Made by a program: the position numbers and the translations under genes
Part shown: positions 56,233-56,245 of the stretch, one piece after another
Layout of the letters: the number at the start of each line of letters is the position of its first letter
How positions within the stretch are numbered: the first letter of the stretch is position 1
Assembly: GCA_015999765.1 (NCBI GenBank)
Contig: JAECQR010000012.1
Location: forward strand, 1 to 56,245
Direction of reading: 5' to 3'
From: Flavobacteriia bacterium
GTDB taxonomy: Bacteria > Bacteroidota > Bacteroidia > Flavobacteriales > Weeksellaceae
DNA length: 56,245 bases
The notes under the pieces: model-generated
Seen by the model: the letters and a program-made list of their open reading frames with translations, nothing else
Databases searched by the model: none
What the model was told of the DNA's origin: nothing

Positions 56233-56245
56233 GTGTTTTAAAAGG

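Overview
The window looks like part of a chromosome from a flavobacterium (Bacteroidota, Flavobacteriia), most likely Weeksellaceae close to Chryseobacterium, Kaistella or Epilithonimonas. The grounds are protein character (SprA of the type IX secretion system, twin DUF3857 proteins, a DUF3467 gene behind rpoC), AT-rich DNA, and repeated promoter boxes of the Bacteroidota type (TAnnTTTG at -7, TTG about 19-21 bases upstream). No phage, transposase, plasmid or CRISPR gene is visible. It is core-genome sequence with some lineage-specific islands. The genus is an inference.

Layout. 1-1220: ribB fused to a RibA-like domain that has lost its catalytic residues. 1221-1612: non-coding stretch with a terminator, a palindrome and a REP-like element. 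1613-18738 (all minus strand): the ancient transcription/translation block. Read in the direction of transcription it is rpsU, xerC, hpf, tRNA-Thr/Tyr/Gly/Thr, tuf, tRNA-Trp, secE, nusG, an inserted outer-membrane-type gene, rplK, rplA, rplJ, rplL, rpoB, rpoC and a DUF3467 gene. The tRNA order matches the E. coli tufB operon. Separate promoters precede rpsU, xerC, the tRNAs, tuf, rplK and rpoB.

18826-21990 is an AddA-like helicase-nuclease on the plus strand. 22042-29675 (minus) holds a ferritin gene in an apparent operon with two DUF3857/transglutaminase-like proteins, a glycosyltransferase, and three secreted proteins with Spy/LTXXQ-like features. Two of these three are tandem tyrosine-rich paralogues sharing a GGCACG promoter element. 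29931-34942 (minus): DPE2-like malQ, cysS, folE. 35081-46187 (minus): sprA, ruvA, maeB and an N-acetylglucosamine kinase-like gene. 46344-52354 (minus): a NifU-like protein and a cysteine-poor Mrp ATPase, two amino-acid/dicarboxylate carriers, two BON-domain proteins and alkB. 52415-56232: a secreted CocE-type hydrolase (+), an agmatinase-like gene (-), a DUF5808 microprotein (+) and a HAD phosphatase (+).

Most genes are housekeeping. The parts I think deserve a second look are the cluster of Spy-like secreted proteins, the ferritin/DUF3857 operon with one pseudo-transglutaminase, the long rpoB leader, the degenerate RibA domain, the Mrp ATPase without its CxxC pair, and the outer-membrane gene wedged between nusG and rplK. 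Everything here was read by eye; no database search or folding was run.
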